Under the pieces are notes generated by a model. That model worked only from the letters and a program-made list of their open reading frames with translations. It was not told where the DNA came from and searched no databases. Shown piece after piece: positions 25,478 to 34,631 of a DNA stretch of 64,000 nucleotides. Position numbers and translations under genes: made by a program. Positions within the stretch are counted from its first letter, which is position 1, and each line of letters starts with the position of its first letter. The stretch spans positions 372,001-436,000 of the forward strand of contig NZ_ATAO01000206.1 of the NCBI RefSeq assembly GCF_000455825.1, given 5' to 3'. This DNA comes from Microbacterium maritypicum MF109. GTDB lineage: Bacteria; Actinomycetota; Actinomycetes; Actinomycetales; Microbacteriaceae.

Positions 25478-26427
25478 GGACGCAGGGTGGCAGCCGCGGC
25501 GGTGAGGGCGTCGGCGGACTGACGCAGCAACGCCAGCTCACCGTCGGAGAACGATGTGTTCCGGATCGGCACGGCACCCGCCGCGCTCACGATCGACGGC
25601 ACCGAGAGGGCGACACCGTCGAGCCCGTGGAAGTCGCGCAGCACCGTGCTCACCGGCATCACCGCATGCTCGTCGCTCAGGATCGCCTCGACGATGCGCG
25701 CGCTCGACAGGCCGATCGCATAGTTCGTGGCCCCCTTGCCCTGGATGACCTTGTACGCGGCGTCACGCACGTCGACCGCGATCTCCTGCAGCTCGTCGAG
25801 CGTGAAGCGCGGGTGCCCCGGCGTCTCCCACTCCAGGATCGGCACGGTGCCGATCGTCGCGCGGGACCAGAGCGGGAATTCGGTGTCGCCGTGCTCGCCG
25901 ATGATGTGGGCGTGCACGCTGGCGGTCGACACTCCGGCGCGCTCACCGAGCTTCCACCGCAGCCTCGACGTGTCGAGCACGGTTCCCGAGGCGAAGATCC
26001 GCTCCGGCGGAAGCCCCGTCTCCTCCTGTGCGATCACCGTCAGCACGTCGCAGGGATTCGTGACGATCACGTAGATGGCGTTCGGTGCGACTTCGAGGAG
26101 ATCGGGCATCATGCGGCGGATGATGCCCGCGTTGACCTCAGCGAGCTCGATGCGGGTCTGGCCGGGCTTCTGCTTGGCCCCGGCCGTGATCACCACGACG
26201 TGCGAACCGGCCGCGACGGAGATGTCGCTGCCGCCGATGATGTCGCTGGAGCCCGTGAACTGCGTGCCGTGGGCCAGGTCGAGCACCTCGGCCTCGACCT
26301 TTTCGGTCGCGATGTCATACAGCGCGACGTGCCGGGCAGAGCCACGGATCAGTGCCGCATAGGCGACACTAGATCCCACGCTTCCCGCACCGACGACCGT
26401 GAGCTTCGAGTTCTCGATGATCTCCAT
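25474..26427 (-). CDS. ldh: L-lactate dehydrogenase
   Basis: 317 residues. The NAD-binding V-V-G-A-G-S-V-G-S-S is at ~11. The substrate-loop Q-K-P-G-Q-T-R carries Gln and Arg as in LDH rather than malate dehydrogenase. The catalytic pair is D-T-S-R-L-R and I-G-E-H-G-D-T-E (His). It interconverts pyruvate and lactate. ATG 26427 is used; the upstream GTG/ATG positions are less likely. It is convergent with the SDR and 73 bp upstream lies the epimerase end. Confidence 0.93.
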   Translation of the reverse strand: MEIIENSKLTVVGAGSVGSSVAYAALIRGSARHVALYDIATEKVEAEVLDLAHGTQFTGSSDIIGGSDISVAAGSHVVVITAGAKQKPGQTRIELAEVNAGIIRRMMPDLLEVAPNAIYVIVTNPCDVLTVIAQEETGLPPERIFASGTVLDTSRLRWKLGERAGVSTASVHAHIIGEHGDTEFPLWSRATIGTVPILEWETPGHPRFTLDELQEIAVDVRDAAYKVIQGKGATNYAIGLSSARIVEAILSDEHAVMPVSTVLRDFHGLDGVALSVPSIVSAAGAVPIRNTSFSDGELALLRQSADALTAAAATLRP

Positions 26428-26501
26428 GCGCACAGTCTTGCAGTGCGGCACCCCGATCCGGGAGGGGTCTCACCGGAAGAATGCCGTCCCACTCGACGAC
26501 G

Positions 26502-27389
26502 TCACAGCGCGGCGGCGACAGCCTCCGCCGCAGTCGCGTGTGTGAACCGGAATCCGGACCGCTCCAGTACCTGCGGACGGACATCGGCGTCGGGGAGCAA
26601 CAGCGATTCCGCAGCGTCCCCGAGAGCCCAGCGCAGCGCCCAGGCCGGCGCGGGCAGCCAGAACGGCCGATGCATCCGCGCGGCGAGCGCACGACCGATG
26701 TCGTTCGCGGAGGCCGGAGTGGGTCCGGTGAGGTTCACCGGACCCACGATCTTGGCGTCCACGATGTGGCGGATCGCCCGCACCTCGTCATCGAGCGAGA
26801 TCCACGGCCAGATCTGCGTGCCGCGGCCCAACGGCCCGGAGACGCCGAATCGGGTCAGTTGGATGAGGGGCTTGAGGACTCCGCGTCTGTGCACCACCGG
26901 CGCGGTACGGAGCAGGGCGACCCGGGTGTGGTCTTCCGCGCGTCGCGCTTCGGCTTCCCACCGCACGGTCAGATCGGCCAGGAAGGTCTGCCCTGCGGCC
27001 GAGTCCTCGGTGAGGATCTCACCGGGGGCGGAGCCGTAGTACCCGACGGCGGATGCCGAGACGAGCGCCGGGGCGTCGGAGCGCAGTGCCCGAAGCGCGG
27101 TGGTCAGGGTACGCGTCGCCTGGAGCCGCGAGTCGACGAGCTCCCGACGATAGCCGCGTGTCCAGGGCAGCCGTCCCACGCTGGCTCCGCCGAGGGCGAC
27201 GACCGCGTCTGCGCCCGTCAGAACCTCGGGGTCGAGTGCGCTCTCCCCCGGCGCCCATTGCGCCTCGTCCTCCGATCGCGGGATCCGACGGACCAGAGCG
27301 GTGACTTCGATCCCATCCGCGCGGAGCGATGCGGCGAGTGCGGTGCCGATGAGGCCCGATGCCCCGCTGATGACGATACGTCCCGCCAT
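26502..27389 (-). CDS. TIGR01777 family NAD-dependent epimerase
   Basis: 295 residues. The Rossmann start I-V-I-S-G-A-S-G-L-I-G-T is at residues 5-16, followed by S-A-V-G-Y-Y-G (Ser and Tyr of the active site) and the C-terminal DUF1731 segment (P-A-P-A-W-A-L-R-W...G-F-R-F). The E. coli relative is YfcH; the substrate is unknown. An AGGGGAG ribosome site lies 10-16 nt before the ATG. Confidence 0.9.
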   Translation of the reverse strand: MAGRIVISGASGLIGTALAASLRADGIEVTALVRRIPRSEDEAQWAPGESALDPEVLTGADAVVALGGASVGRLPWTRGYRRELVDSRLQATRTLTTALRALRSDAPALVSASAVGYYGSAPGEILTEDSAAGQTFLADLTVRWEAEARRAEDHTRVALLRTAPVVHRRGVLKPLIQLTRFGVSGPLGRGTQIWPWISLDDEVRAIRHIVDAKIVGPVNLTGPTPASANDIGRALAARMHRPFWLPAPAWALRWALGDAAESLLLPDADVRPQVLERSGFRFTHATAAEAVAAAL

Positions 27390-27471
27390 GTGTGAAAACT
27401 CCCCTGTCCGATCGCCGAATCGTGTCGTGCGGTCCAGCGTACGCGCCGCCTCGCTCCCCGGAGGTCAGGTC

Positions 27472-28029
27472 TCAGCGGGCCCGCCGATAGTGCGTCGCGA
27501 TGACCCCGCTGCGAAGCGGTGTGGCGGAGATCAGCTCGAGACGGCGTGTTCCTGGCAGTCCGTCCTGATAGAGGGTCGGGCCGTGACCCACGATCCGGGG
27601 GTGCACGAGGAACCGGTACTCGTCGATCAGGTCCAGGCGATCGAGCGCGCTCGCCAGCATCCCGCTGCCGAGCAGGACACCATCGGGGGTGTCGTCCTTG
27701 AGTCTCTGTACGCTCGTGCGCAGGTCTCCGACGAGACGATGGCTGTGGGCCCAGGGGAAGTCCTCGCGCGTGGACGAGACCACATACTTCGGCTTCGCGT
27801 CCAGCGCGACCGCCCAGTCGTACAGCGCGCGTGGAGCGTCCACCTCGCCGCGGGCGACCGCCGGCCAGGCGTCCTCCATCATCTCGTAGGTGGTCCGGCC
27901 CCAGAGCATCGCACCGGATTCCTGCAGCAGTCGCGTGAAGTGGGCGTGGGTCTCGTCGTCGGCGATCCCCTCACGATGATCGACGCAGCCGTCGAGGGTG
28001 ACGTTGATGCTGAAGGTCAGAAGTCCCAT
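27472..28029 (-). CDS. Dihydrofolate reductase family protein (RibD C-terminal-like)
   Basis: 185 residues. It begins with the family pattern S-I-N-V-T-L-D-G-C-V-D-H and has G-R-T-T-Y-E-M-M, K-Y-V-V-S-S-T and L-G-S-G-M-L-A-S-A-L. These are RibD_C/DfrA-fold proteins, NADPH-dependent reductases of mostly unknown substrate, not housekeeping DHFR. ATG 28029 is used; TATGCT ends 6 nt before it on the minus strand, so it is probably leaderless. Confidence 0.87.
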   Translation of the reverse strand: MGLLTFSINVTLDGCVDHREGIADDETHAHFTRLLQESGAMLWGRTTYEMMEDAWPAVARGEVDAPRALYDWAVALDAKPKYVVSSTREDFPWAHSHRLVGDLRTSVQRLKDDTPDGVLLGSGMLASALDRLDLIDEYRFLVHPRIVGHGPTLYQDGLPGTRRLELISATPLRSGVIATHYRRAR

Positions 28030-28104
28030 GCGGGGAGCATAGGTCTGCGGCGAGGCGACCGCCAGGGGCTTTCGGACGGTCGCCTCGCCGCTCATAGGCT
28101 GCCT

Positions 28105-29535
28105 TCACCCGCCCTTCGTGCCTCGCGAACGCGTGACGCCGATGACCGTGTCGAGGATCACGAAGCCGAGGAGTGTCCATCCGACGAGCGGAAGCCAGAA
28201 GCCGATGAGAACGGCGGCGACTCCCACCGCTCCGATCCCCCACCACGGTGCCGTCGGCAGCACGCGGCGGGGTGGGGGCCCGACGACGGGGCCCGTGACA
28301 CGCGGCGGCCTCCGTTTCCACCACAGGAGATAGCCGAGCACGACCATCGCGGCGAGTCCGACCGCGACGACGAACAGCACGAGCTGGTTGACGAGTCCGA
28401 ACATGACCCCCATGTGCAGGTTGATCCCCCAGCTGGCGAGCTTCGCCGCGAGCGGGAGGTCCGCGAAGTCGATCCGGTCGACGACCTGCATGGTGATCCC
28501 GTTGATCGCGAGGGAGTCGCCTTCCGTGGGGAAGCTGCTCTTGATCTCGCGGATCGCCCATGCCGTGCCGGGCTCTGTCGGCGGTCTGATCTCGACCTGC
28601 CCCGTGTTGACGTTCTCTTCTTGCGCGATCGCGAGGATCGCGTCGAAGGTAGCAGGATTGGCGGCGCCGGTCGGTGCGGTCATCGCGCCGTTGTGGCCGG
28701 CGTGCTCGTCCGCTGACGCGGTGCCGCCGTCGAGGCTGGTGTCGATCGAGGGCGTGCCCCAGTCGAGTGCGGCGCGAAGGCTGCTGACGTTGTTCCCGGC
28801 ATACTGCGACCAGGTGATTCCGGTGGCGGAGAGGAAGAGCGCACCGAGGATGACCCAGATCCCGATGCTCGTGTGCCAGCCCAGCATCCCGCGGTAACCC
28901 TTGTGGGCGAGGTTCGGGCGAAGGAGGTCCCTCTTCACCCGAGACTTCCGGATGCGGACGATCCACAGCCCCAGACCCGCCACGACCACGATCCCGAGCC
29001 AGGAGGCGGCGAGTTCGCTGTAGAGACGTCCGGCGTCTCCCAGGTGGAGGTTGCGGTGGAGATTGCTGATCCAGGTGCGGAGCGGCGTCGCGCCGCTGGT
29101 GCCGTAGACGACCAGATCGCCGCGGATCTCTCCGGTTCCGGGATCGACGAACACGGCCCTGGATTCGCTCGGTCCCAGCCCGTCCTCGGCGTACATGATC
29201 CGTGTGGTGTCGCCGGGTTCGGGTGCGGGCCGCACAGCGAGGAGTCCGGAGGGGTCGCCACGGTAGTCGGCGGCGGCCTCGATCTGCTCCGCGAGGGTGA
29301 GTGATGTCTGCGTGTCGGGTGCACGCAACTGCTCCGCGTAGACGGCCTGTTCCAACTGCGGGGTCAGCGCGTACAGGGCGCCGCTGACGGCAGCGATGAG
29401 GATGAACGGCCCGACGAGGATGCCCGCGTAGAAGTGCAGACGGAGCAGCAGAGGGACGAACCATCCGCGTCGACGGGACGTGGCGGGTGGGGAGGGCGGG
29501 GAGTGTGGGGCGGATTCGGACGATGTGAGGGTCAT
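28105..29535 (-). CDS. PepSY-associated transmembrane protein
   Basis: 476 residues with four main transmembrane helices (about 26-55, 182-202, 222-245 and 375-405) and two more at ~430-470. The first helix region L-R-L-H-F-Y-A-G carries the His found in the family; a second cluster is H-R-N-L-H-L-G-D-A-G-R. The large loops after helices 1 and 3 are PepSY-like and extracellular. The family is linked to iron-siderophore reduction (FhuF/PiuB-like) and to copper/haem handling, which is inference. A GGAGAG ribosome site lies upstream of the ATG. The downstream partner in the same orientation is the membrane protein ending at 29702. Confidence 0.87.
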   Translation of the reverse strand: MTLTSSESAPHSPPSPPATSRRRGWFVPLLLRLHFYAGILVGPFILIAAVSGALYALTPQLEQAVYAEQLRAPDTQTSLTLAEQIEAAADYRGDPSGLLAVRPAPEPGDTTRIMYAEDGLGPSESRAVFVDPGTGEIRGDLVVYGTSGATPLRTWISNLHRNLHLGDAGRLYSELAASWLGIVVVAGLGLWIVRIRKSRVKRDLLRPNLAHKGYRGMLGWHTSIGIWVILGALFLSATGITWSQYAGNNVSSLRAALDWGTPSIDTSLDGGTASADEHAGHNGAMTAPTGAANPATFDAILAIAQEENVNTGQVEIRPPTEPGTAWAIREIKSSFPTEGDSLAINGITMQVVDRIDFADLPLAAKLASWGINLHMGVMFGLVNQLVLFVVAVGLAAMVVLGYLLWWKRRPPRVTGPVVGPPPRRVLPTAPWWGIGAVGVAAVLIGFWLPLVGWTLLGFVILDTVIGVTRSRGTKGG

Positions 29536-29701
29536 GGTGGTGCTCTCCGGATGTGAGGGGTCGCCGATGGATCGTCGTGCACACCCGGGAGAAGGGAATG
29601 CCCCGGGCGCAGACGGACGACACCGACGGTCGTTCAGGAGGCTCTGGGCGCGCGTGGCGCCCAGAGCGGGAACACACCGGCCGCAGACGAGCCGGTGCGG
29701 A

Positions 29702-30307
29702 TCAGCTCACGCCGTGTGCCGGCGGAGCCCGCCCCCGCAGACTCGCGAGTGTCGACGACTCACGCAGACGACGACCACGCGGCGAGACGCCCGGTTCGCG
29801 CAGGTCGAGCATCGCGGGGGCGCCCAACGCCGCTGCCACCCGACGACGCACCCAGAGGACCACCCGAATCGCGAGGTCTCGCAGCGCGAGCAGCATCCGC
29901 TCACCGCGATGCGCGGCGGCGACCGTCACGATCGCCGCCGACAGGTGTCCGATCCACATGGTCCCGTCGGCGACGACCAACTCCGTCGTGCCGGAAGCAC
30001 CGGGCAGAACCATGGCAGTGCCGTGTACGTGACCGAGGGACCGCCCCGAGGGCTCGATCGTCCCCAGGACGAACAGGAGGTGGAACAGGAGTTGGCTGAT
30101 CGCGATGGAGATGCTCGATCGGATCACCGAGAGCTTCCGGCCCGCGAGGAGCACGCAGACCATGAGGGAGAAGATCCAGGGCACCAGGATGCCCAACGGG
30201 CCCGGCATCTGTCCGCCGCCGGTCACGTGGCCGGCCAGCGCCGCGAACGTCGCGAGCGACGCCGAGGAGAACCCACGCACGAGTGCGCTCTTCCTCGACG
30301 GGGTCAT
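29702..30307 (-). CDS. Conserved membrane protein
   Basis: 201 residues with four hydrophobic helices (about 12-30, 37-58, 65-88 and 118-135) and an Arg-rich cytoplasmic tail. It has L-F-H-L-L-F-V-L and M-W-I-G-H-L-S-A, both with buried His, as seen in small proteins encoded beside PepSY and copper-resistance genes. I do not recognise a named family. It lies 166 bp before the PepSY gene and probably in the same unit. Its ribosome site (AGGATGGGA) is in the 3' arm of the hairpin at 30312-30342. Confidence 0.72.
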   Translation of the reverse strand: MTPSRKSALVRGFSSASLATFAALAGHVTGGGQMPGPLGILVPWIFSLMVCVLLAGRKLSVIRSSISIAISQLLFHLLFVLGTIEPSGRSLGHVHGTAMVLPGASGTTELVVADGTMWIGHLSAAIVTVAAAHRGERMLLALRDLAIRVVLWVRRRVAAALGAPAMLDLREPGVSPRGRRLRESSTLASLRGRAPPAHGVS

Positions 30308-30311
30308 GTTC

Positions 30312-30342
30312 CCATCCTGTCATCGCCGCGGCGACAGGATGG
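30312..30342 (-). terminator. Hairpin after tRNA-Val that also covers the next gene's ribosome site
   Basis: A perfect 10-bp inverted repeat (30312-30321 with 30333-30342) continues with an inner GCC/GGC stem. Read on the minus strand it starts 16 nt after the tRNA 3' end. No T-run follows, so it may be a weak terminator or tRNA-processing element. It includes AGGATGG, the ribosome site for the gene starting at 30307. Confidence 0.5.
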
Positions 30343-30358
30343 AGCTCGCGATCTGGGG

Positions 30359-30431
30359 TGGGCCCTGCCGGGATCGAACCGACGACATCCACGGTGTAAA
30401 CGTGGCGCTCTACCAGCTGAGCTAAAGGCCC
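30359..30431 (-). tRNA. tRNA-Val, anticodon UAC
   Basis: 73 nt with the discriminator A. The acceptor GGGCCTT pairs with AGGGCCC (one G-T). The D-arm is GCTC-AGCTGGTA-GAGC. The anticodon arm CCACG-TTTACAC-CGTGG gives UAC, valine. The T-arm is GTCGG-TTCGATC-CCGGC. CCA is not encoded. A minus-strand -10 TAGACT lies at 30447-30442, 11 nt before the 5' end. Confidence 0.97.
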
Positions 30432-30584
30432 TGGTGTCGTCAGTCTATCGGGAGCCCGATGCGCACCCGTGTCGTAGAAGAGGGATAGGCTGAATCCGGC
30501 GCGCGTTGTGCACAGCTGACAAGGCTGCCCGTGTCGCTTCCCGTTTCCTTGGCATGACCTGCCAGCTTGACGAAAGGTTCCCCC

Positions 30585-33311
30585 GTGACCGTGCACGACC
30601 AGGATCCGTACTCCCAGGGCCCCCTCGACAGCGATCCGGAGGAGACCGGCGAGTGGCAGCAGTCCCTCGATGAGCTGGTGGATGCCAAGGGCCACGGCCG
30701 CGGCCGCGAGATCATGCTCAGCCTGCTCAAGCGCTCGAAGGAGCTGCACCTGGGCGTGCCGATGGTCCCGACGACGGACTACATCAACACCATCGCCTCG
30801 GAGAACGAGCCCGAGTTCCCCGGCGACGAAGAGGTCGAGCGTCGCTACCGTGCATGGATCCGCTGGAACGCCGCGATCACCGTGCACCGCGCGCAGCGCC
30901 CCGGCATCGGCGTCGGCGGACACATCTCGACGTATGCGTCGTCGGCCGCGCTGTACGAGGTCGGCTTCAACCACTTCTTCAAGGGTGCCGACAACCCCGG
31001 CGGCGCCGACCAGATCTTCATCCAGGGTCATGCCTCGCCCGGCACCTACGCCCGCTCGTACCTCGAGGGACGTCTGAGCGAAGACCAGCTCGACGGCTTC
31101 CGCCAGGAGAAGTCGCACGCCCCGAACGGCATCCCGTCGTACCCGCATCCGCGTCTGATGCCGGAGTACTGGCAGTTCCCGACCGTGTCGATGGGGCTCG
31201 GGCCGATCAACGCCATCTACCAGGCGATGTCGAACAAGTACCTCGAGAACCGCGGCATCAAGGACACCTCGCAGTCGCACGTCTGGGCTTTCCTCGGCGA
31301 CGGCGAGATGGACGAGGTCGAGAGCCGCGGCCAGCTGCAGGTCGCCGCCAACGAGGGCCTCGACAACCTCACCTTCATCGTCAACTGCAACCTGCAGCGC
31401 CTCGACGGCCCGGTCCGCGGCAACGGCAAGATCATCCAGGAGCTCGAGTCGTTCTTCCGCGGTGCGGGCTGGAACGTCATCAAGGTCGTCTGGGGTCGCG
31501 AATGGGACGACCTGCTCGCCCGCGACACCGAGGGCGCACTGCTCAACCTGATGAACGTCACCCCCGACGGCGACTACCAGACGTACAAGGCCGAGTCCGG
31601 CGCTTACGTGCGCGAGCACTTCTTCGGACGCGACGAGCGCGCCGCGGCCCTCGTCAAGGACTACTCCGACGAGGACATCTGGAACCTCAAGCGCGGTGGC
31701 CACGACTACCGCAAGGTCTACGCCGCGTTCAAGGCAGCGACCGAGCACAAGGGCAAGCCCACCGTCATCCTCGCGAAGACCGTCAAGGGCTACGGCCTCG
31801 GTCCGCACTTCGAGGGCCGCAACGCGACCCACCAGATGAAGAAGATGACGCTGGACAATCTCAAGACGTTCCGCGACGCGATGCACATCCCGATCACGGA
31901 TGCGCAGCTCGAGGAGAACCCCTACCTGCCCCCGTACTACAACCCGGGCCCCCAGGACGAGACGATCCAGTACATGCTCGAGCGTCGTCAGGCTCTCGGC
32001 GGCTACCTGCCGGAGCGCCGTTCCACCCACGTCGGACTGTCGCTGCCGGACGACTCGGCGTACGCCCTGCCCAAGAAGGGCTCCGGCACGCAGGAGATCG
32101 CCACGACCATGGCGTTCGTCCGCCTGCTGAAGGACCTGCTGCGCTCGAAGGACTTCGGCCACCGCATCGTCCCGATCATCCCGGACGAGGCCCGCACGTT
32201 CGGAATGGACGCCTACTTCCCGTCGGCGAAGATCTACAACCCCAACGGCCAGCACTACACGTCGGTCGACCGCGAGCTCCTCCTCGCCTACAAGGAGAGC
32301 CCGCAGGGCCAGATCGTGCACGTCGGCATCAACGAGGCGGGTGCCCTCGCGGCGTTCACCGCGGCCGGCACCTCCTACGCCACGCACGGCGAGCCGCTGA
32401 TCCCGATCTACCTCTTCTACTCGATGTTCGGATTCCAGCGCACCGGCGACGCCCAGTGGGCGGCCGGCGACCAGATGGCCCGCGGGTTCATCATGGGCGC
32501 CACGGCAGGTCGCACCACCCTCACGGGTGAGGGCCTGCAGCATGCAGACGGCCACTCGCACCTGCTCGCCGCCACGAACCCGGCGACGGTCTCGTACGAC
32601 CCGGCCTACGGCTACGAGATCGCGCACATCATGCGCTCCGGTCTCGAGCGCATGTACGGCGGCAACCACGAAGACCCCAACGTCATGTACTACATCACGC
32701 TCTACAACGAGCCGATGGTCATGCCGGCGGAGCCGGAGAACGTGGACGTCGACGGCATCGTGCGCGGCATCCACCGCGTTTCGGTCGGCGAGGGCGAGGG
32801 CCCCCGCGCCCAGCTCTTCGCGTCGGGCGTCGGTCTTCCCTGGGCACTCGAGGCTCAGCAGCTGCTGAAGAACGACTGGGGTGTGATCGCCGACGTCTGG
32901 TCGGTCACGTCCTGGACCGAGCTTCGCCGCGACGGCCTCGCCGCCGACGAGCACAACTTCCTGCACCCGGAGGAAGAGCCCCGCACCGCGTACCTCACCC
33001 AGAAGCTGCAGGGTGCCGAGGGTCCGGTCGTCGCGGTCAGCGACTTCATGCACGCTGTGCAGGACCAGATCCGCCCGTGGGTGCCGAACCGCTTCGCCAC
33101 GCTCGGTGCCGACGGCTTCGGCTTCTCCGACACGCGGGCCGCGGCTCGTCGCTTCTTCAAGATCGACGGCCCGTCGATCGTCGTCCGCACGCTGCAGTCG
33201 CTCGCCGAAGACGGGGTCGTCGACCGTTCTCTCGCCGCGCAGGCCATCCAGAAGTACAGCCTGCACGATGTGAACGCCGGAACCAGCGGCAACGCGGGCG
33301 GCGAAAGCTGA
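30585..33311 (+). CDS. aceE: Pyruvate dehydrogenase E1 component (homodimeric type)
   Basis: 908 residues, the long single-chain E1 of actinobacteria and gammaproteobacteria. It oxidatively decarboxylates pyruvate with thiamine diphosphate and transfers the acetyl group to E2. The ThDP-binding motif G-D-G-E-M-D-E-V-E...N-C-N is at about 241-275, with [10 protein letters not shown] and the C-terminal transketolase-like domain (G-F-Q-R-T-G-D). The start is GTG 30585, with GAAAGG 8-13 nt upstream; the TTG at 30567 is less likely. Its E2 and E3 partners are at the left end of the window. A -10-like TAGGCT lies at 30486-30491. The FasR-like regulator and fab genes follow. Confidence 0.96.
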   Translation: MTVHDQDPYSQGPLDSDPEETGEWQQSLDELVDAKGHGRGREIMLSLLKRSKELHLGVPMVPTTDYINTIASENEPEFPGDEEVERRYRAWIRWNAAITVHRAQRPGIGVGGHISTYASSAALYEVGFNHFFKGADNPGGADQIFIQGHASPGTYARSYLEGRLSEDQLDGFRQEKSHAPNGIPSYPHPRLMPEYWQFPTVSMGLGPINAIYQAMSNKYLENRGIKDTSQSHVWAFLGDGEMDEVESRGQLQVAANEGLDNLTFIVNCNLQRLDGPVRGNGKIIQELESFFRGAGWNVIKVVWGREWDDLLARDTEGALLNLMNVTPDGDYQTYKAESGAYVREHFFGRDERAAALVKDYSDEDIWNLKRGGHDYRKVYAAFKAATEHKGKPTVILAKTVKGYGLGPHFEGRNATHQMKKMTLDNLKTFRDAMHIPITDAQLEENPYLPPYYNPGPQDETIQYMLERRQALGGYLPERRSTHVGLSLPDDSAYALPKKGSGTQEIATTMAFVRLLKDLLRSKDFGHRIVPIIPDEARTFGMDAYFPSAKIYNPNGQHYTSVDRELLLAYKESPQGQIVHVGINEAGALAAFTAAGTSYATHGEPLIPIYLFYSMFGFQRTGDAQWAAGDQMARGFIMGATAGRTTLTGEGLQHADGHSHLLAATNPATVSYDPAYGYEIAHIMRSGLERMYGGNHEDPNVMYYITLYNEPMVMPAEPENVDVDGIVRGIHRVSVGEGEGPRAQLFASGVGLPWALEAQQLLKNDWGVIADVWSVTSWTELRRDGLAADEHNFLHPEEEPRTAYLTQKLQGAEGPVVAVSDFMHAVQDQIRPWVPNRFATLGADGFGFSDTRAAARRFFKIDGPSIVVRTLQSLAEDGVVDRSLAAQAIQKYSLHDVNAGTSGNAGGES

Positions 33312-33318
33312 GCCCTCG

Positions 33319-34539
33319 GTGACAGGTTCTCCTCCTTCCGGCATGGACAAGGCCGCGACGCTCACCTGGCTGCGCCGGATCTCCGGTGACATCGCCTCGG
33401 TGACGATCAAGCGCCTGGAGGACACCCTCCCGTGGTACGCCGATATGCCACCAGCCCGCCGCTCTGCGGTCGGGCTGGTGGCCCAGGCGGGCATCACGTC
33501 GTTCATCCAGTGGTACGAAGACCCCACCTCCACCCCGTGGATCGCGGCCGACATCTTCGCCGCGGCCCCGCGTGAACTCCTGCGCAGCGTCAGCCTCCAG
33601 CAGACCCTGCAGCTGATCCGCGTGACGGTCGAGGTCACCGAGGAGCGCGTCGCCGGGCGGGGAAACGATCTCCGCGAAGCGATCCTGCTCTACTCGCGTG
33701 ATGTCGCCTTCGCGGCGGCCGACGTGTACGCCAGGGCTGCGGAGGCCCGCGGCCTGTGGGATGCGCGCCTGGAGGCGCTCGTCGTCGACTCGATCCTCAC
33801 GGGCGAGGCCGACGAAGAGCTCCCGAGCCGGATCGCCGCGCTCGGATGGCACGGTCACGGGGAGGTCGCCGTCCTCGTCGGCACCACGCCTCCCCAGTTC
33901 GACGTCGATCTGGTCCGCCGTACGGCGAGGAAGCTCGCTGTCGACGTGCTCATCGGCGTGCAGGGCTCCCGACTCGTCCTGGTGCTCGGACGCGCCCGAG
34001 TCGAGGGGCACGAAGTCGAAGAGGAAGAGCTCGGCTTCCAAGAGATCGCCTCCCGCCTCGAGCCGTCCTTCGGCCCGGGATACGTCGTACTCGGCCCCGA
34101 GGTCGCTGCCCTCGTGGACGCGAGCCAGAGCGCACGCGCCGCGCTCGCGGGGTTCGCCGTCGCCCGTGCATGGCGCGGTGCTCCCCGTCCCGTCGAAGCC
34201 GATGACCTGCTCCCGGAACGGGCACTCGCCGGAGACCCGTTGGCGAAGCAGACCCTGATCGAGCGCATCTTCCGCCCCTTGCAGGCGCACTCCACCGATC
34301 TGGTGACGACCCTGTGGAGCTACCTCGACAACGGGCGCTCCCTCGAAGCCACAGCACGCGAGCTGTTCGTGCACCCCAACACTGTGCGCTATCGCCTGAA
34401 GCGCGTGAGCGAGGTCATCGGCTGGGACGCCACCGGCCCCCGTGAGGCTCTCATCCTGCAGACCGCGCTGATCCTCGGTTCGATCGGTGCGGCGGATCAG
34501 GTGCGGCGGCGGCCACCGCTTCGACGTCCGCAGCGCTGA
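33319..34539 (+). CDS. fasR: PucR/CdaR-type regulator, FasR-like
   Basis: 406 residues. The C-terminal HTH (about 350-385) reads L-E-A-T-A-R-E-L-F-V-H-P-N-T-V-R-Y-R-L, the PucR signature. The central region (about 160-290) is a CdaR GGDEF-like domain and the N-terminus is helical. In streptomycetes and mycobacteria FasR controls fatty-acid synthase genes in response to long-chain acyl-CoA. Here it sits directly upstream of fabD-fabH-acpP-fabF, which supports that role. GTG 33319 is 7 nt after aceE; ATG 33343 is an alternative start. Confidence 0.88.
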   Translation: MTGSPPSGMDKAATLTWLRRISGDIASVTIKRLEDTLPWYADMPPARRSAVGLVAQAGITSFIQWYEDPTSTPWIAADIFAAAPRELLRSVSLQQTLQLIRVTVEVTEERVAGRGNDLREAILLYSRDVAFAAADVYARAAEARGLWDARLEALVVDSILTGEADEELPSRIAALGWHGHGEVAVLVGTTPPQFDVDLVRRTARKLAVDVLIGVQGSRLVLVLGRARVEGHEVEEEELGFQEIASRLEPSFGPGYVVLGPEVAALVDASQSARAALAGFAVARAWRGAPRPVEADDLLPERALAGDPLAKQTLIERIFRPLQAHSTDLVTTLWSYLDNGRSLEATARELFVHPNTVRYRLKRVSEVIGWDATGPREALILQTALILGSIGAADQVRRRPPLRRPQR

Positions 34540-34561
34540 GCGCGCCCTTCTGTACACCACA

Positions 34562-34586
34562 CACAAGGGTTTTTCCGAATCTTGTG
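34562..34586. promoter_or_regulatory. Inverted repeat upstream of fabD, possible FasR site
   Basis: CACAAG and CTTGTG (6-bp arms) are separated by 13 bp in the 92-bp gap between fasR and fabD. This is where FasR binds in other actinobacteria. Identity of the bound protein is inferred only from position. Confidence 0.35.
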
Positions 34587-34631
34587 ATGGATCATCCACC
34601 GATCTCCGGCAATCGTTGGCAGACTGGGTGG

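Noticed and set aside
30359-30431. tRNA-Val as an integration site for a mobile element
   Set aside because: No integrase, no direct repeat of the tRNA 3' end and no change in gene content on either side.
29901-33638. 1245-codon minus-strand frame over aceE
   Set aside because: It runs through the tRNA-Val gene and aceE and shows no recognisable domain; it is a GC-rich shadow.
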